Assembly (NCBI GenBank): GCA_013359445.1
Contig: JABWBV010000002.1
Span: forward strand, 1-45,883
Length of the DNA: 45,883 nucleotides
Direction of reading: 5' to 3'
Source: Anaerolineales bacterium
GTDB taxonomy: Bacteria > Chloroflexota > Anaerolineae > Anaerolineales > JABWBV01
Under the pieces are notes generated by a model. The model was not told where the DNA came from. It ran no database searches and saw nothing but the letters and a program-made list of their open reading frames with translations. Shown here piece after piece: positions 7,741 to 15,536 of this stretch (its first letter is position 1; the number at the start of each line of letters is the position of its first letter). The translations under genes were made by a program, and so were the position numbers.

Positions 7741-8982
7741 CCCCCGCACCGGAATCACCAAATCCAACGGATACTCCGCGAGAATTTCCATGACCCCATC
7801 CGGGCGCACCCAGACGGTGTCTTCGAGCCGGACGCCCATGCCTTTGCTGGGGTAGTACAGGCCGGGTTCCACGGTGATGACCGCGCCAGGGAAGAGAACG
7901 TCTTTGTCGGAAGCGTATTCCTTGTTGCGGAAGGAGGGGGCCTCGTGGACATGCAGACCGAGACCGTGCCCGAGCGAGTGGATGTACCCTTCTTGCAGGG
8001 TCAAATCCCCGCGGATGGTTTTGTGGCCGAGGGCTTCGAACATGTCGCAGACTTTTTCCTGGTATTGGGCACCGGGGGCGTTGAGTTTGAGTTCGCCCAT
8101 GATGGTGTCATAGGTGGAGCGCACGTCGTCGTACAGGCTCTCGACGCCATCGGGGGCATAGCCGAGGCTCCAGGTGCGGGTGAAGTCGTAGTAGTAGCCG
8201 CCACCGGCCTCACAGGGGAAGATGTCGAAGATGATGGTTTTGCCCGTTTCCAGGGCTTCGTCGGGGTTGCCCTGGCTGTGGGGGACGCCCGCGTCGCGGC
8301 CCTGGGCGAAGATGAAGCCTTCGGGGGCTTCCGCGCCGCGTTCGGCGAGCCAGAAGTTGATCTGGCGTTTCACATCGCCGATGGTGAGCGGGTTTCCGTC
8401 GGCTTTGGTCAGTTTGCCGTTTTTCGCGGGATGGCTGGATAGGAATTCGGCGGTCAGGCCGACGACTTCGGTGGTGATTTTGCCCATCTTGCGGATGCGT
8501 TCGATTTCGGTTTCATCTTTGGTGGCCATCGCTTGCAGGAGGAGGGAGTTGCCGGGGGCTTCGCCGATGATTTCGAGGTCAGGGGCAATTTTTTGCAGGC
8601 GGGTGAAGATGGCAAAGGCGTCGTTGAGTTCGGTTTTGCCGTAGAGGGCCACGCGCCCGGAAGTGATGTCGTGGTCGGCGAGCATTTGCTGGTAGCGGAG
8701 GGCGGAGGCGAGGATGCGGTCGCCGTTGGCTTTTTGGAGCAGGTTTTTATAGTTGTAGTCGCTGAGGTTTTTGAGGGTGAGGCCGGATTTGGCGGCTTCA
8801 TCCCGCTCCATCGTGCCGTGGAAGAGGACAGGGGCCGCGCCACGCGGTTTGATCAGGTCGGCGTGGGTGAGGGGCGCGCCGCCGGTGAGGTAGTACATGG
8901 CGGGGTTGTGTTGCCCCGCCCCGGTGACGAGGAGGGCGGCGAGGTCATTTTCTTGCATGAGACGGTCGAGGTCGGATTTCAT
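7738..8982 (-). CDS. M24-family metallopeptidase (Xaa-Pro peptidase type)
   Basis: M24 'pita-bread' peptidases remove N-terminal residues, often before proline, using a dinuclear metal centre. The 414-residue protein has an N-terminal creatinase-like domain (about 1-160) and a C-terminal catalytic domain. All five metal ligands are visible: D253 (F-D-I-F-P), D266 (Y-D-F-T-R-T-W), H339 (G-H-G-L-G-L-H-V-H-E), E372 (V-E-P-G-L-Y-Y) and E387 (R-L-E-D-T-V). There is no signal peptide, so it is probably cytoplasmic. It may be an aminopeptidase P or prolidase; sequence alone does not decide. selA ends 24 bases before its start and tsaD begins 36 bases after its stop, so the three are probably cotranscribed. 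Confidence 0.9.
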   Translation of the reverse strand: MKSDLDRLMQENDLAALLVTGAGQHNPAMYYLTGGAPLTHADLIKPRGAAPVLFHGTMERDEAAKSGLTLKNLSDYNYKNLLQKANGDRILASALRYQQMLADHDITSGRVALYGKTELNDAFAIFTRLQKIAPDLEIIGEAPGNSLLLQAMATKDETEIERIRKMGKITTEVVGLTAEFLSSHPAKNGKLTKADGNPLTIGDVKRQINFWLAERGAEAPEGFIFAQGRDAGVPHSQGNPDEALETGKTIIFDIFPCEAGGGYYYDFTRTWSLGYAPDGVESLYDDVRSTYDTIMGELKLNAPGAQYQEKVCDMFEALGHKTIRGDLTLQEGYIHSLGHGLGLHVHEAPSFRNKEYASDKDVLFPGAVITVEPGLYYPSKGMGVRLEDTVWVRPDGVMEILAEYPLDLVIPVRG

Positions 8983-9006
8983 GTGTGCTTCCTTTTGACA
9001 CGAATT

Positions 9007-10380
9007 TTACGAATGATACGAAGGTGTGGCATTCAAGCAGGATTTTACCGCGTGAAGAAGGTTTTCGTCTTGTTCGTCTAAAACGGTTCGCGGATCGAAT
9101 ACGACTTGATCGTTTTCGACACGGGCGATGAGGGGCGGGGTGGCTTTGCGGAGGGTGGAGAGGAATCGTTGGGGGGAGGGGACTTTGAGGGCAAGGAGGG
9201 TGGTGAGGAGGGTTTCGCCGGGGAGACTGCCACCGCCGATGGTGGATTCACCGGAGATCAGTTCGCCCGTCCCGAGGGCGTCGCGCCAGGTTTGCGCGCG
9301 GGTGCGGATCGCGTCCGGGGTCAGGCTGATCATCCGCCAGATGGGGATTTCGCGTGCGGCTTCGCCTTTCAAATAGTGGAGCAGGGTGGCGGAGAGGGCG
9401 GCGTAGGTGAGTTTGTCGGCGCGGAGGGCGCGGGCGAGGGGGTGTTTTTTGAGTTTGGCGACTAAATCGGCGCGCCCGGCGATGATGCCTGCCTGGGGGC
9501 CGCCGAGGAGTTTGTCGCCGGAGAAGGTGACGAGGTCTACGCCCGCGGCGAGGGATTCTTGGACGGTGGGTTCGTGGGTGAGCGTCGCTCCGCTTACAAG
9601 CGCGGTGTCGAGGAAGGTGCCGGAGCCGAGGTCTTCGACGTAGGGGAGGTGGTGGGCGTGGGCGAGGGTGGCGAGTTCGGCGCGGGTGGGTTCGGTGTGG
9701 AAGCCGAGGATGCGGAAGTTGGATTGGTGGGCGGAGAGGAGGAGGGCGATGGGTTGTTCGGCGAGGGCGGTTTCGTAGTCGCGGAGGTGGACGCGGTTCG
9801 TCGCGCCGATTTCGACGAGTTTGGCCCCGGATTGGGCCATCACGTCGGGGATGCGGAACCCGCCGCCGATTTCGACGAGTTGGGTGCGGGAGATGAGGAC
9901 TCGGCGACGTTTGGCGAGGGCGGAGAGGACAAGCATGACCGCGGCGGCGTTGTTGTTGACGACGAGGGCGGCCTCGGCCCCGGTGAGGCGTTTGAGCAGG
10001 TCTTCGGCGTGGTCGTAGCGGGAGCCGCGTTGGCCTTTGGGGAGGTCGTATTCGAGGTTGGTGTAGCCGAGCGCGGCGGTTTGCATGGCCTGGATGGCGG
10101 CGCGGCTGAGGGGGGCGCGGCCCAAGTTGGTGTGGATGATGACGCCGGTGGCGTTGATGACGGGTTGGAGGGTGGGGGTTGTCCAGGTGTGGAGGAGGTG
10201 GGTCGCGCGGGCGATCAAAGCATCGGGATCGGGGGCCTCGCCGCCAGAGGTTTGGAGGCGGGTGCGGGTTTCGTCGAGGGTGGCGCGGAGGGCGTCGGTG
10301 GTGAGGGGGCGTCCGAATTCGAGGAGGAGGGGTTCGGAGAGGGTGAGGAGGCGGTCTATGGAGGGGAGATTTCGGAGCAT
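9007..10380 (-). CDS. selA: L-seryl-tRNA(Sec) selenium transferase
   Basis: SelA is a PLP enzyme that converts seryl-tRNA(Sec) to selenocysteinyl-tRNA(Sec) using selenophosphate. The 457-residue protein carries the family start L-R-N-L-P-S-I-D-R-L-L, then G-V-I-I-H-T-N-L-G-R-A-P-L-S. The PLP-binding Lys290 sits in F-S-G-D-K-L-L-G-G-P-Q. I chose ATG 10380, which begins right at the conserved N-terminus. An in-frame TTG at 10413 would add 11 residues (M-A-I-N-L-P-P-P-N-L-P), overlapping the end of the upstream gene; neither has a clear Shine-Dalgarno. selB, selD, tRNA-Sec and any recognisable selenoprotein are absent from the window, although this gene implies that they exist in the genome. Some SelA-like proteins have other roles. 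Confidence 0.9.
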   Translation of the reverse strand: MLRNLPSIDRLLTLSEPLLLEFGRPLTTDALRATLDETRTRLQTSGGEAPDPDALIARATHLLHTWTTPTLQPVINATGVIIHTNLGRAPLSRAAIQAMQTAALGYTNLEYDLPKGQRGSRYDHAEDLLKRLTGAEAALVVNNNAAAVMLVLSALAKRRRVLISRTQLVEIGGGFRIPDVMAQSGAKLVEIGATNRVHLRDYETALAEQPIALLLSAHQSNFRILGFHTEPTRAELATLAHAHHLPYVEDLGSGTFLDTALVSGATLTHEPTVQESLAAGVDLVTFSGDKLLGGPQAGIIAGRADLVAKLKKHPLARALRADKLTYAALSATLLHYLKGEAAREIPIWRMISLTPDAIRTRAQTWRDALGTGELISGESTIGGGSLPGETLLTTLLALKVPSPQRFLSTLRKATPPLIARVENDQVVFDPRTVLDEQDENLLHAVKSCLNATPSYHS

Positions 10381-10403
10381 AGGAAGGTTAGGAGGAGGAA
10401 GGT

Positions 10404-10835
10404 TTATCGCCAAATCAGGATGGCGCGTTTTCGATTCATTTCCCAGGCTTGTTCAAAGGGCGCGCGAGGGGAAGATTTGCGGCCAAATATTGGATCGAGA
10501 TAATCCACCATATCTTCGTGGATATTTTCAAGCACAACGGCATGATTTACCCACAACGCATGAAGGGGGTATAAATTGAGGAGGGCGATGGGGTAAATTC
10601 CTTCCGAAAGCCAGGCTTGCAGTTTTTGCCAGGGGACATCACGTAATTCTTCTGCGGACAAATTGTATTGCCGCGCGCAAGCGACCACTTCACTTGCACG
10701 TGTCCCTTGTTGGGTGGTTTTACAACATAAGCGTAACATGGATTCGTCAGATTCAATTCCCCAATGGAAAAGCACCATTCGTAGACAGGCGACTGTACAA
10801 GAAACACGCGTTTCTTGTGGGAAAAAAGTTAACAC
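10404..10835 (-). CDS. small C39-like papain-fold cysteine protease
   Basis: This 143-residue protein keeps the elements of a C39-type protease. Gln7 lies six residues before the likely nucleophile Cys13, in C-T-V-A-C-L-R-M, which aligns with the C-G-x-A-C-L-x-M of C39 peptidases. His98 lies in N-H-A-V-V-L and Asp114-Pro115 in D-Y-L-D-P. The usual G-P after the Cys is replaced by T-V. There is no signal or membrane segment, so it would act in the cytoplasm as a stand-alone domain. It starts with GTG, whose first G is the last base of the TAG of the preceding gene, so translation is probably coupled. With the two small genes before it, it forms a compact cassette. The substrate is unknown; cleavage of one of its neighbours is possible but unproven. 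Confidence 0.7.
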   Translation of the reverse strand: MLTFFPQETRVSCTVACLRMVLFHWGIESDESMLRLCCKTTQQGTRASEVVACARQYNLSAEELRDVPWQKLQAWLSEGIYPIALLNLYPLHALWVNHAVVLENIHEDMVDYLDPIFGRKSSPRAPFEQAWEMNRKRAILIWR

Positions 10836-11176
10836 TAAACCCCCGGCAAACGTACCGATGCAAAAGCGGTTTCCAAGTTTGCCCCATTTTCTGTATTCAA
10901 GCGGTCAACATTTGCCTCAATGTCTTCCACGGTTGTCCACGCTGTGATGTGTCCAAATTCTTCGTCTACCACCAAAACCCCAACCGTGCCGACGATGCCG
11001 TAACCGGGTGAGGTGAGAACGAGTGGAACCACCCACCCAGAATGAAGAGCGGAGACCACATGCCAGGGAGAACCAATGCTAATTTGATCGCCAAGATGAT
11101 CGGCTACGAAATCTTCACCAATGCGTTGGGCGTCTTGTTGGGTAATTTGGGTAGTTTTTAATAGGGGGGTAACCAT
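10835..11176 (-). CDS. conserved small protein of unknown function (113 aa)
   Basis: The protein begins with an acidic helix (Q-D-A-Q-R-I-G-E-D-F-V-A-D-H-L). A beta-rich core follows: W-V-V-P-L-V-L-T-S-P-G-Y-G-I-V-G-T-V-G, then V-L-V-V-D-E-E-F-G-H-I-T-A-W. It ends in a helix-forming segment (V-E-D-I-E-A-N-V-D-R-L). A strand ending in V-V-D-x-x-x-G resembles PepSY-like and YrhB/Imm35-like small domains, but I cannot assign it with confidence. It starts three bases after the stop of the 52-residue gene and overlaps the start of the protease gene by one base. This tight coupling suggests a shared function, for example inhibitor, substrate or cofactor of the protease. Confidence 0.7.
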   Translation of the reverse strand: MVTPLLKTTQITQQDAQRIGEDFVADHLGDQISIGSPWHVVSALHSGWVVPLVLTSPGYGIVGTVGVLVVDEEFGHITAWTTVEDIEANVDRLNTENGANLETAFASVRLPGV

Positions 11177-11179
11177 TTT

Positions 11180-11338
11180 TTAGGCTCCAATCTCATGCTC
11201 AGAGGTAATTTCAAACTCCATATCCAATGCATTGGGATCATCAAACTCAGTGAAATCATGCGTGTCCCAAAACTCTCCCATTTCTTCGTAAGAACTGGCC
11301 TTTGAAATACTGCTGAGAGGCTTACTTTCTTCTTCCAT
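11180..11338 (-). CDS. 52-residue protein with the E-F-W-D-T-H-D motif of CopG-type antitoxins
   Basis: The frame runs from the ATG complementing 11336-11338 to TAA at 11180-11182. Residues 18-31 (Y-E-E-M-G-E-F-W-D-T-H-D-F-T) followed by E-F-D-D match the conserved N-terminal part of the CopG_antitoxin family (formerly DUF3680). In that family a ribbon-helix-helix DNA-binding segment usually follows. Here the protein ends after M-E-F-E-I-T-S-E-H-E-I-G-A, so the DNA-binding part is missing. It is very acidic. Downstream are the 113-residue protein (gap of three bases) and the C39-like protease rather than a recognisable toxin. A simple CopG antitoxin is therefore unlikely; it may be a substrate or regulatory partner of the protease. 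Confidence 0.7.
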   Translation of the reverse strand: MEEESKPLSSISKASSYEEMGEFWDTHDFTEFDDPNALDMEFEITSEHEIGA

Positions 11339-11362
11339 TTTCTTTGAGTATATCACACCCCC

Positions 11363-11713
11363 CTACCCTTGATGTTCCAACCCCAACTCCGCCGCCAACG
11401 CATAAAACCGCTTTGCCTCCTCCACCTTCCCCAACTCCTCATACGATTTCCCCATGTTGACATACAACGACGGATAAAACGCCTTCACCCGTTCGTCGTT
11501 CACGGCGTCTGCCCGGTTGAGCGCTTCCTGATTCCAACGAAAGGTCTCTTCGGGCGTGTCCTGAAAGCGGGCGACGTAATGGGCGGCGATGCAGGCTTCG
11601 TAGTCGTCGGTGGCGGAGTTCCAGGCTTGTTGGTAGAGGGCGCGGGCATCGTCGGGGCGGTGTTGGTATTCGGCTTCGGTGCCCTGGATGCAGAGTTGGA
11701 GGGCGAGACTCAC
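11363..11713 (-). CDS. tetratricopeptide-repeat protein (116 aa)
   Basis: This helical protein shows TPR-like pairs: Y-Q-H-R-P-D-D-A-R-A-L-Y-Q-Q-A-W near the start and a clear C-terminal TPR, V-N-M-G-K-S-Y-E-E-L-G-K-V-E-E-A-K-R-F-Y. Such repeats act as protein-binding scaffolds; no enzymatic role is implied. I chose GTG at 11713, which overlaps the TGA of the membrane-protein gene as GTGA and is preceded by AGAGGAG. The frame stays open for about 100 further codons upstream, but that part only reads the membrane-protein gene out of frame and is Gly/Arg/Val/His-rich, so I excluded it. It is the third gene of a coupled trio. Confidence 0.75.
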   Translation of the reverse strand: MSLALQLCIQGTEAEYQHRPDDARALYQQAWNSATDDYEACIAAHYVARFQDTPEETFRWNQEALNRADAVNDERVKAFYPSLYVNMGKSYEELGKVEEAKRFYALAAELGLEHQG

Positions 11714-12099
11714 GGCCTCCAAGCTCCTCTTTCCCTCAGCCGCAACAGCCACTCCACCAACCCCAACCCCGCGGCGATCCACAACGCGAGCGGAAACGTG
11801 ACCACGCGCCCGATCTGGAGCCAGGCCAGGATGCACCCGTACAGACCGATCCACGTCGCCTGCCGGATGATGACGGCCTGAGTAGCCGGGGCTTCGCTGG
11901 GAAAACGGCGGTTGAGAAACGCCATCACCGGCAGGGAAACCCCGGTCAGCAGGAGGAACCAGCACAAGAAAAAGAGCCACCGCGGGCCAACGGTTGGCAG
12001 GGTGTAAATCAACAGCCAACCGAGGCCCGCAAGGCCCAGGCCGCCTAACAGAATGGAGGCCGGGAGAAATTTAATGACAGGGGGAGAAGTATTTTCCAT
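11710..12099 (-). CDS. multi-pass membrane protein of unknown function (129 aa)
   Basis: Four hydrophobic segments are visible (about 10-32, 38-60, 75-95 and 100-120). Short connecting loops include F-L-N-R-R-F-P-S-E and a final R-L-R-E-R-G-A-W-R-P tail. The protein is not recognisable as a transporter or enzyme. Its ATG overlaps the TAA of the lipoprotein gene as TAATG, and its stop overlaps the GTG of the TPR gene. All three are therefore likely to be made from one mRNA and may act together at the membrane. Confidence 0.7.
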   Translation of the reverse strand: MENTSPPVIKFLPASILLGGLGLAGLGWLLIYTLPTVGPRWLFFLCWFLLLTGVSLPVMAFLNRRFPSEAPATQAVIIRQATWIGLYGCILAWLQIGRVVTFPLALWIAAGLGLVEWLLRLRERGAWRP

Positions 12100-13274
12100 T
12101 ACCCCTCAAAAATCGCCACCTGCGTCTTTCCGGTGGACGGATCAGCCGTAATCGTCACGGTGGCAGTTTTCCCATCTTTGGTGAAGGTAAGCGTCACCAG
12201 GCCGGGCAGGGTGATTTCTTCGCCCATCGTCCATCCGGCGGCAACCAGTTCGGTTTTGTAGAAAGTGGTCAGTTCTTCGACCGTTTTCCCTGAAGAATAC
12301 GTCGTGATGCCGGTCATCGAAAACAGATCGGCGGCGTCATCGGGAAGGGGGTAATCACTGCTTCCAGTGGTCACGCCTCCGCCCGCGTCCTCGGTGCATC
12401 CTGCGGGGATGGCAATGTTCACGGGTTGGTTGTAATCGGAGTAATTGATTTCGTAATGCACATCCCCGATCAAATCCGAGACTTCACTGGCCACGGTGTT
12501 TTTCCCGCGCCCATCCATCACAAGCCGCACGATGTAGCCCCCATCTTGGGCCAGATAGAGCCGCCCGAAGGTGATTTCGGTCACTTCCTGCGTGGTGGGG
12601 TCGCTGGTGTCGAGGTTGGCTGAGGTGATTTCGTACACGTACACGGGGATGCCGTTGATGGTTTCATCCGGTTGGATACGGGTGGCTTGTCCGGTCAGGA
12701 ACCCGCCCGTGTCCAGCAATTCTTCGTAAGGATTGCTCGTTTCCGCCTCGTCCACGGGCAGGGAGAAACACCCCAGATCGGGACTGGACATGTATAGATT
12801 GTTGTCCATTTGAACGATTTCGATGGTGCCTGCGGGCACGTCGGCGCTAGACGTTTGGAAGATAAAACTCAGTTGCGCCGGGTCCACGGAATAGGCGCCT
12901 TCCCCTTGAATCGAACCGTTGATGGGGGTGCCATCGGGGGCCTGCCCGGAAAAGGTGAATACCAGGTTGAGACGGTAGGAATTGACCTCGGCAGGGGCGG
13001 CAAAAAAGGTGGGATCATCCAGGTTGAGGCTATCGGCGCCCGCAGTGGTGCCCTGCCCGGAATCGCCGCCCTCGGGGGCCGGGGTGGGGTTGGTCACATC
13101 CGGGACGGTGACGGTGGGTATTTCAACCGAAGGAATTTCCACCGTGGGAATATCTACGGTGGGCACGATCACAGTCGGGATGGTGGGGTTTCCTCCTGAC
13201 AGAGTGGCACAAGCCAGGGATGCCAACATTAAAACCAATAAGGGAACAAGAAAGCGGTATATTTTTGTGTTCAT
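12099..13274 (-). CDS. secreted lipoprotein of unknown function
   Basis: The 391-residue protein starts with a lipoprotein signal peptide, M-N-T-K-I-Y-R-F then a hydrophobic core, and the lipobox L-A-S-L-A-C with Cys22 as the lipidated residue. Next comes a linker of repeated I-P-T-V / I-P-S-V units (about 30-60) and a beta-rich region of about 170 residues that contains the paired motif D-G-T-P-I-N-G-S-I-Q-G-E-G-A-Y. This resembles LolA/LppX-like lipoproteins that shield lipids, although I cannot prove the fold. The C-terminal ~80 residues (M-T-G-I-T-T-Y to T-A-T-V-T-I) form a separate small domain. I chose ATG 13274 because AGGAG lies seven bases upstream and the signal peptide begins there; a longer frame extends into the divergent promoter region. 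Confidence 0.8.
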   Translation of the reverse strand: MNTKIYRFLVPLLVLMLASLACATLSGGNPTIPTVIVPTVDIPTVEIPSVEIPTVTVPDVTNPTPAPEGGDSGQGTTAGADSLNLDDPTFFAAPAEVNSYRLNLVFTFSGQAPDGTPINGSIQGEGAYSVDPAQLSFIFQTSSADVPAGTIEIVQMDNNLYMSSPDLGCFSLPVDEAETSNPYEELLDTGGFLTGQATRIQPDETINGIPVYVYEITSANLDTSDPTTQEVTEITFGRLYLAQDGGYIVRLVMDGRGKNTVASEVSDLIGDVHYEINYSDYNQPVNIAIPAGCTEDAGGGVTTGSSDYPLPDDAADLFSMTGITTYSSGKTVEELTTFYKTELVAAGWTMGEEITLPGLVTLTFTKDGKTATVTITADPSTGKTQVAIFEG

Positions 13275-13339
13275 AAAAACTCCTGTGGATACTGTAAACC
13301 AGTATAATTGATTTTCAAATCTTTTTACGGATAAGTAAG
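13275..13339. promoter_or_regulatory. short divergent intergenic region with AT-rich promoter-like elements
   Basis: Only 65 bases separate the divergent lipoprotein and PIG-L genes. A TATAAT on the plus strand (13303-13308) overlaps a TATACT on the minus strand. No good -35 is visible for either, so the promoters are only suggested. AGGAG at the minus-strand end is the ribosome-binding site of the lipoprotein gene. Confidence 0.4.
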
Positions 13340-14209
13340 ATGACAGTTTCTGAACCCAAGACCCTCGTAGTAATTTTAGCCCATCCCGATGATGAATCTT
13401 TTGGCATGGGGGGGACTCTGGCCCTGTATGCAAGACAAGGCGCAAAAGTCTATTACATTTGCATGACCGGCGGAGAAAGTGGCACGGTGGACCCTCATTT
13501 TTTGGAGAAGTACAGTTCGATTGCCGACCTCCGTTACGACGAACTTAAATGTGCCTCAGAAAAACTCGGGTTGGCGGGCTTTCTCATGGCCGGATACCGT
13601 GACTCCGGGATGCCCGGCACGCCCGATAACGCCCACCCCGCCGCGTTGGTGAACCAGCCGGTGGAAGCCGTGGCCGCGCGGCTGGTGCATTTCATCCGGG
13701 AACTACGCCCGCAAGTGATCGTCACCCACGACCCGATCGGGGGGTACAAACACCCCGATCACATTGCCACCCACCACGCGGTCCTGCGCGCGTTTCACAC
13801 CGCCGGAGACGCCTCCGCCTACCCTGCCGAACCCTTGCCCCCGTTCGCCCCGCAGAAGTTGTACTACACCACGTTTCCCAAAATGTGGATGAGACTCCTG
13901 GTGTGGCTTATGCCTTTGTTTGGGCAAAACCCGCGTCGGTTTGGACGAAACAAAGATATTGACATCCTCTCGTTGGTAGAAGAAGGCGATTTTCCTATCC
14001 ACACCCGTGTGGATTACACCGCGGTCGCAGGCATCCGGGACGCGGCCTCTGCGTGTCATGCCAGTCAGCTGGAGGGTGGCCCGCCCAGGCGTGGCCTCGT
14101 CAGTTGGCTTTTTCGCCTGATGCGGCAAAAAGACACCTACATGCGCGCCCACCCGCCCGCAGAAAACAGCCTGCGAGAACGCGATTTGTTCGAGGGGGTC
14201 AGTGGGTAA
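13340..14209 (+). CDS. PIG-L/LmbE-family deacetylase
   Basis: PIG-L enzymes are zinc-dependent N-deacetylases that act on GlcNAc-containing glycolipids or on thiol precursors such as those of mycothiol and bacillithiol. The 289-residue protein has both zinc motifs: A-H-P-D-D-E (14-19) and H-P-D-H (138-141), the latter in G-G-Y-K-H-P-D-H-I-A-T-H-H. A 40-residue hydrophobic stretch (R-L-L-V-W-L-M-P-L-F) lies in the second half but is not a clear membrane anchor. It overlaps the following glycosyltransferase gene by eight bases. The two could act in sequence on one glycoconjugate; which one cannot be read from the sequence. Confidence 0.88.
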   Translation: MTVSEPKTLVVILAHPDDESFGMGGTLALYARQGAKVYYICMTGGESGTVDPHFLEKYSSIADLRYDELKCASEKLGLAGFLMAGYRDSGMPGTPDNAHPAALVNQPVEAVAARLVHFIRELRPQVIVTHDPIGGYKHPDHIATHHAVLRAFHTAGDASAYPAEPLPPFAPQKLYYTTFPKMWMRLLVWLMPLFGQNPRRFGRNKDIDILSLVEEGDFPIHTRVDYTAVAGIRDAASACHASQLEGGPPRRGLVSWLFRLMRQKDTYMRAHPPAENSLRERDLFEGVSG

Positions 14210-15521
14210 ATTTTTATTCACGACCCTGCCTTCCAACGATTTGGGGTTATTGACGCGTTCTCTGCCTCTCGCGCACGAACTACGCACGCGGGGCCATCAC
14301 ATTGTCTTTTGCAGTCCCGCCCCCGCGCCTTCTCGTCTCATTGCGGAGGCCGGGCTTACGAACCTGCGCCCCCGCGACCCCTTCTACGCCCTCGTCTCCG
14401 GGGATTTTCGCCCGACAACCTTCGCCCATCTGTTGCGTGCCCCACGCGCGGCATTCAAACTCGCCCTGTTGACCGGGTTCGCCCGGCAGATGTTGCGCCT
14501 CACCAGCGAAATCTGGCACATGGATCACTTTATAGCATTATTGGGGGGGCAAAATGAAAATTTTGTTCAACTCAATGTTGAGCTACTGGTCAGCCTGATC
14601 GAGGAAACCCAACCGGACGCTGTGGTAGATTTCTGGAACCCGTTCGCCTGCCTGGCCGCGCGCGTGGCGCAGAAACCCCTCATCACCGTCATCCAGGCGG
14701 ATATGCACCCCCTCAGCCAGGGGTTCATCTGGTGGAAACCCCCACCCCCCCACCTCCCCACCGCCCTCCCCGCCTTCAACCGGGTACGGCACACGTTCGG
14801 CCTCCCCCCCCTGCACGGGATCAGCGACCTGTTCCTCGGCGATCAAACCCTTCTCCTCGGCACGCCCGAAACCGATCCCCTGCCCCCCCACGCCGCAGGG
14901 ACATACATTGGCCCGATCTTGTGGCAGTCTCCTAAAGAAAACCTTCCCGCCTGGGTCGAATCCCCGCCCCCTGCCCCACCCCTGATCTGGGTTTACTCCG
15001 GCAATCCCCGGTACGCGCCCGGCGTGCGAACTGCGTTCGATTCCAGCGTCGTGCTTTCCGCGTGCATCGAGGCTTTACGGGACGAACCTGTCCGGGTGGC
15101 GCTCAGTACTGGGCATCACCTCCTGCCCCGCAAATTTCTTCCCCTGCCCGATAATTTTCACTACGCGCCCTACCTCCCTGGCCTCGCGATGGCGGAGCGC
15201 AGTGCCCTGCTTGTTCATCATGGCGGGTACGGCTCTTGCCAAACCGGGTTGTATACCGGCACTCCGGCGCTCATCCTGCCCACCTATTCCGAGCGCGAAT
15301 CCAACGCCCGCCGCGTTGCCGCCCTCGGCGCGGGCGAAATGCTCCTCCCCGAAATTGGCAACGGGGGCAAAAAGACCGTCAGCCCCCTGGAGTTTCGCGC
15401 GAAGGTACGCCAACTTCTTTCCACCCCTGCATATAAAGAAAATGCCATGAATATCCGGGAAAAACTTCGTCGTTACGGTGGCCCCGCTCAAGCCGCCGAC
15501 CTAATCCTCGCCGCCCTCTAA
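14202..15521 (+). CDS. GT1-type (MGT-like) glycosyltransferase
   Basis: This 439-residue protein begins with GTG inside the end of the PIG-L gene. It shows the GT-B layout of UDP/TDP-sugar transferases. The N-terminal acceptor domain starts K-F-L-F-T-T-L-P-S-N-D-L-G, with L-A-H-E-L-R-T-R-G-H directly after. The C-terminal donor domain has the motif H-H-G-G-Y-G-S-C-Q-T-G (339-349) followed by G-T-P-A-L-I-L-P-T-Y-S-E-R-E-S-N-A, the usual nucleotide-sugar site. It is of family-typical length, without signal peptide. The acceptor is unknown. Coupling to a PIG-L deacetylase suggests a glycolipid or thiol-glycoside pathway. Confidence 0.85.
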   Translation: MGKFLFTTLPSNDLGLLTRSLPLAHELRTRGHHIVFCSPAPAPSRLIAEAGLTNLRPRDPFYALVSGDFRPTTFAHLLRAPRAAFKLALLTGFARQMLRLTSEIWHMDHFIALLGGQNENFVQLNVELLVSLIEETQPDAVVDFWNPFACLAARVAQKPLITVIQADMHPLSQGFIWWKPPPPHLPTALPAFNRVRHTFGLPPLHGISDLFLGDQTLLLGTPETDPLPPHAAGTYIGPILWQSPKENLPAWVESPPPAPPLIWVYSGNPRYAPGVRTAFDSSVVLSACIEALRDEPVRVALSTGHHLLPRKFLPLPDNFHYAPYLPGLAMAERSALLVHHGGYGSCQTGLYTGTPALILPTYSERESNARRVAALGAGEMLLPEIGNGGKKTVSPLEFRAKVRQLLSTPAYKENAMNIREKLRRYGGPAQAADLILAAL

Positions 15522-15536
15522 CCTTACGCTCTGCGT

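Noticed and set aside
9559-10503. Long plus-strand frame over selA (314 codons), rich in Gly, Glu and Val
   Set aside because: It is the antisense of a well-supported selA and has no domain character; the GC-rich third codon position leaves antisense frames open.
11714-12019. N-terminal extension of the TPR gene across the membrane-protein gene
   Set aside because: The segment reads the membrane-protein gene out of frame; a GTG at the GTGA overlap with a ribosome-binding site explains the start.
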